A stretch of DNA of 64,000 bases from Rhodococcus sp. ARC_M6 (GTDB lineage Bacteria; Actinomycetota; Actinomycetes; Mycobacteriales; Mycobacteriaceae), in NCBI RefSeq assembly GCF_022810305.1, contig NZ_JALGQH010000009.1, forward strand, positions 62,001-126,000, read 5' to 3'. Shown here one piece after another: positions 60,940 to 64,000 of this stretch (positions within the stretch are counted from its first letter, which is position 1; every line of letters starts with the position of its first letter). The position numbers were made by a program, and so were the translations under genes. Below the pieces are notes generated by a model. It saw nothing but the letters and a program-made list of their open reading frames with translations, was not told where the DNA came from and searched no databases.

Positions 60940-63900
60940 TTACTGCTGATCGTCCCGATCGACCGAGTTCAAATGGCGATTGAGAAGCGGACCCAAGGTA
61001 GCCAGGCCCTGAGGACTCGTCATCTGCTCATGTCTGGTGGGAACTCGATACTCGAGTACATCACCGGTGATGCGGTCCTTCCACCTCGCTGCGCCGGACT
61101 CGGTGTCAAAACCTTGCTCCTCACCGGAATCTGTTGTTGCACTGAAGAAAAGAAGCTCAGAGATATCCAGCAACGACGGCTGGTGCGCGAGAGCCCCATC
61201 CACGAGATCGCAGTACTGTCGGTACAACGTCTCGAGATGAGCCGACGTCAGTGATGCAAACAGTCCACCCTTGTGACGCAACAACTCCGCGGCCTGTTCC
61301 GCCGCCACTTCTTCATCGGCTTCGAAAGTATCCAGGGCACCGAACTCGGCGACCAGTCGTGCGATCGTGGGCGTTTCGGCAACGGGGCCGGTCCCGTCCA
61401 TCAAGCGACTGTCCATCATGGCGAGTGTCGCTACGTCGTCACCCTCGCGAACGAGCTGAACCGCCATCGCATGCGCAATCTGACCCCCCACCGAATAACC
61501 GAGCAGGTGATAGGGCCCGTGGGGCTGTAGGGACCTGATTTCACGGACGTAGCGTTCGGCAAGTTCCTCGAGCGAGTTGTAGTGCAGATCGGGATCGGTC
61601 AGTGCCGGTGATTGGATTCCGTAGATCGGTCGGTCGTTGTCGACGTAGTGCACCAATCCGCTGAAACACCAGGCCAGCCCGATTGCCGGGTGAATACAGA
61701 AGAGTGGATTTCGGTTCCCGTTGGCACGCAACGGAAGCAGTACCGCAAGTGCGGAATCGGCGTCAGCCGGCTCAGTTCCGCGTATTGCGATGCGGTGAGC
61801 CAGAGACTCAGGCGTCGAATGCGTCAATATCCACTGGACCGGCACATCGACGGAAATCGATTCATGCAGCCGCGCCGCGACACTCGCCGCCATCAACGAG
61901 TTCCCGCCGAGGGCAAAGAAGTTGTCGTCCGCTCCAACTCGCGATGTCCCGAGTTCGGCGGCGAACGCGGCTGCCACAGCAGTTTCGGTACCCTCGCTCG
62001 GTTCCCGGAACTCTGCCCGGCCCGCATCGAAGTCCGGTGAAGGCAACGCAGCGCGATCGATCTTTCCGTTGACCGTGAGCGGCAATGCATCAAGCACCAC
62101 GACCGTCGCCGGCAGCATCTGCGGAGCCAACCGCTCGCCCACGAACGAAAGCACCTCCATCGAGTCCAGGACCACGCCGGGCCGAGGAGTCACGTAGCCG
62201 ATCAATCGATCGCCACCCCTCCCATCGCTGCGAACCGCGGCCACAGCCCTGGTCACGCCCTCGCACGCCGAGAGTGCCGACTCGACCTCACCAAGCTCGA
62301 TACGAGAACCACGAATCTTCACCTGTAGGTCGGAACGACCGACATAGTCCAGCGCCAAACCATGACCCGGGCTCCGCAACCACCGGACAACATCGCCCGT
62401 CCGATACATTCGTCGACCCGAACTGCCAAAGGGATCAGCGACAAACCTCGACGCCGTCAACCCCACCCGATTGCGGTATCCACGTGCCAAACACGGTCCC
62501 TCCACGTACAGCTCCCCCGGCACTCCGACGGGAACCGGCCGCAATCTGCCGTCGAGAACAACCTCGCCAACCCCACACGTCGGGTCACCGATTGTCACCT
62601 TCTCGCCCGCGGCCAACGGCTCGCCGGCGTCAGTCTGGATTGTCGCCTCGGCGGGGCCGTAGGTATTGAACATCCGGCGTCCCGGCGCCCACCGCTCCAC
62701 CAACTCCGGCGGACACGTCTCACCCCCGACTACCACTGTCCTCAAGTCCTCGAGCCCCGCTGGATCCACCGTCCCCAGCAATGACGGTGTCAACGCAGCA
62801 TGAGTCACTTTCTCCCGCAACAAGATCTCCGCCAACTCATTCCCGCCGTAAACCGTGGGCGGCACAATCACCAACCGACCACCCGACGCAAACGCCCACA
62901 ATTGTTCCAGGACGGCAGCGTCAAAACTCGGCGAGGCAGCGTGCAACACCCGAGAATTTGGGCCCAGCGCGAACCGAGAACACTGCTCGGCCACCAGATT
63001 TGCCAAACCCCGATGAGAGACCACGACACCCTTCGGCACCCCCGTCGAGCCCGACGTATAGATCACGTAGGCCGCATGATCAATGTCCAGGTTTGCCGTG
63101 CGGTCCACATCGTCAACCGGTAGAGCCGACGCCGACAACAACTCCCTTTCCATTACCGGATCGTCGACAACCAACCACTCGACCGACCCCGGCAACCCAT
63201 CCCGCCACTCCGAATTCGTAATACCGAGTGCCACATCAGAATCGTTCAGCATGTACTCAACTCGGACGCTCGGATACAACGGATCCACCGGCACAAACGC
63301 CGCCCCCGACTTCGTGACCGCTATCGCCGCAACGACCTCACCGAACGACCGAGGCAATGCCACCGCAACAGACGACTCCGGACCGACACCGCGACTGATC
63401 AGCAACCGCGCCAAACGATTCGACTGATCGTCGAGCTCGCCGTACGCCCACTGCCGATCCCCGAACACCACCGCGATCGCGGATCCGTTCTCGGCCCCGT
63501 CCGCCAACAACTCCGGCAATACCCGCCCCGGCACAGCCGGACCACCCTGCACCGACGTCAACTCGCGATATTCGTCCGGGGACAGCAGATCCAGTTGCGC
63601 CAGGGGCAGATCCGGGTCTGCGACGACGGCGTCGAGGACACGAAGAACCCGCTGCAGGGTCTCCTCCATCGCGTCGTGGTCGAAGATCTCGGGCAGGAAT
63701 TTGATTCTCAGGTGCAATGTCGTATCGACGTCCGCAACGAGGCCGATCGGGTAGTGCGAAGCATCCGCGCCGCTCACACCGACCACATGCATGCCCGCGA
63801 TATCGGTGTCTTCGGTGAGACCTCCCCGGTCGATCGGGTAGGACTCGAACACCGTCATCGTGTCGAAGACTGCTCCCGGCCCGGCGACACGCTGAATGTC

Positions 63901-64000
63901 AGCCAGACTCACGTAGTGGTGATCGAGCAACGCGGCCTGCTCCGCCTGAACCCGGTCGAGGAATTGCCCCAGAGTCTCGGTGGTGTCGAGACGGACCCGT
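60940..64000 (-). CDS. Nonribosomal peptide synthetase, terminal module (5' end outside window)
   Basis: The visible 1019 codons are read from the right edge: end of a condensation domain ([18 protein letters not shown]), an adenylation domain with [20 protein letters not shown] (A3), [14 protein letters not shown] (A5), [14 protein letters not shown] (A7), [10 protein letters not shown] and [20 protein letters not shown] (A8), a carrier domain with [13 protein letters not shown] (pantetheine Ser) and a thioesterase with [23 protein letters not shown] and the His in RHEQM. So it is the releasing module. A hand-read substrate code is roughly D-A-L-L-V-G-T-I-Q-K, which I cannot assign. It precedes hisI on the same strand. 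Confidence 0.95.
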   Translation of the reverse strand, partial: RVRLDTTETLGQFLDRVQAEQAALLDHHYVSLADIQRVAGPGAVFDTMTVFESYPIDRGGLTEDTDIAGMHVVGVSGADASHYPIGLVADVDTTLHLRIKFLPEIFDHDAMEETLQRVLRVLDAVVADPDLPLAQLDLLSPDEYRELTSVQGGPAVPGRVLPELLADGAENGSAIAVVFGDRQWAYGELDDQSNRLARLLISRGVGPESSVAVALPRSFGEVVAAIAVTKSGAAFVPVDPLYPSVRVEYMLNDSDVALGITNSEWRDGLPGSVEWLVVDDPVMERELLSASALPVDDVDRTANLDIDHAAYVIYTSGSTGVPKGVVVSHRGLANLVAEQCSRFALGPNSRVLHAASPSFDAAVLEQLWAFASGGRLVIVPPTVYGGNELAEILLREKVTHAALTPSLLGTVDPAGLEDLRTVVVGGETCPPELVERWAPGRRMFNTYGPAEATIQTDAGEPLAAGEKVTIGDPTCGVGEVVLDGRLRPVPVGVPGELYVEGPCLARGYRNRVGLTASRFVADPFGSSGRRMYRTGDVVRWLRSPGHGLALDYVGRSDLQVKIRGSRIELGEVESALSACEGVTRAVAAVRSDGRGGDRLIGYVTPRPGVVLDSMEVLSFVGERLAPQMLPATVVVLDALPLTVNGKIDRAALPSPDFDAGRAEFREPSEGTETAVAAAFAAELGTSRVGADDNFFALGGNSLMAASVAARLHESISVDVPVQWILTHSTPESLAHRIAIRGTEPADADSALAVLLPLRANGNRNPLFCIHPAIGLAWCFSGLVHYVDNDRPIYGIQSPALTDPDLHYNSLEELAERYVREIRSLQPHGPYHLLGYSVGGQIAHAMAVQLVREGDDVATLAMMDSRLMDGTGPVAETPTIARLVAEFGALDTFEADEEVAAEQAAELLRHKGGLFASLTSAHLETLYRQYCDLVDGALAHQPSLLDISELLFFSATTDSGEEQGFDTESGAARWKDRITGDVLEYRVPTRHEQMTSPQGLATLGPLLNRHLNSVDRDDQQ

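Overview
The window looks like chromosomal DNA of a mycolic-acid actinomycete, most likely Rhodococcus (erythropolis/qingshengii-like). This rests on high GC, GTG and TTG starts, many ATGA/GTGA overlaps, a PknK-type kinase, DUF222/HNH and AMIN-like proteins, and gene order shared with Mycobacterium around rpsA-coaE and the hisI-bcp-trp-lgt-pyk-tesB block. The species call is inference. No IS element, prophage, CRISPR array or rRNA was seen.

Region 1 (1-17.8 kb): coaE (cut by the left edge), a small ORF, a CPBP membrane protease, rpsA, a methyltransferase, a polar amino-acid ABC importer (binding lipoprotein, permease, ATPase), an isopropylmalate/isocitrate-dehydrogenase-family enzyme, a 2H phosphoesterase, a PknK-like kinase/ATPase/LuxR regulator, a DUF35 protein, a secreted NlpC/P60 hydrolase, thioredoxin, polA and the ANTAR response regulator pdtaR.

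Region 2 (17.9-22.7 kb): a tRNA with a CAA anticodon but a short variable loop, then a poorly characterised run: an unknown protein, a decayed copy of an AMIN-like lipoprotein, an M20 amidohydrolase, the intact AMIN-like lipoprotein, a secreted protein and an SRPBCC protein.

Region 3 (22.7-39.7 kb, mostly minus strand): trpE, a Trp-associated membrane protein, trpC, trpB, trpA, lgt, two TM2 proteins, gltB, gltD, pyk and tesB, with bcp divergent from trpE. It joins tryptophan synthesis, lipoprotein maturation, ammonia assimilation and the end of glycolysis. trpD, trpG and trpF are not here.

Region 4 (39.7-60.4 kb): accessory stress and catabolic genes between bcp/trpE and hisI, which are near neighbours in M. 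tuberculosis. It holds a LigB-type dioxygenase with a MarR regulator, an FAD dehydrogenase, an arsenic locus (arsR-acr3-arsC plus a divergent ArsR-HTH/acetyltransferase fusion), a molybdenum hydroxylase operon ending in a membrane-anchored ABM protein, a DUF222/HNH protein, a TetR/hydrolase pair, a large multicopper-oxidase lipoprotein with a C-terminal repeat domain, an ArsR/VOC pair, a CDF exporter with an ArsR/SmtB repressor, and small oxidoreductase, DUF2784 and SRPBCC genes.

Region 5 (60.5-64 kb): hisI and the last module of a nonribosomal peptide synthetase that runs off the right edge.

Most noteworthy: the ArsR-acetyltransferase fusion beside the ars operon; four ArsR-family genes whose -10-like hexamers each end exactly 6 nt before the start codon (predicted leaderless) and three of which carry palindromes there; the short-variable-loop CAA tRNA; the multicopper oxidase/repeat fusion; and the molybdenum hydroxylase/ABM membrane operon.
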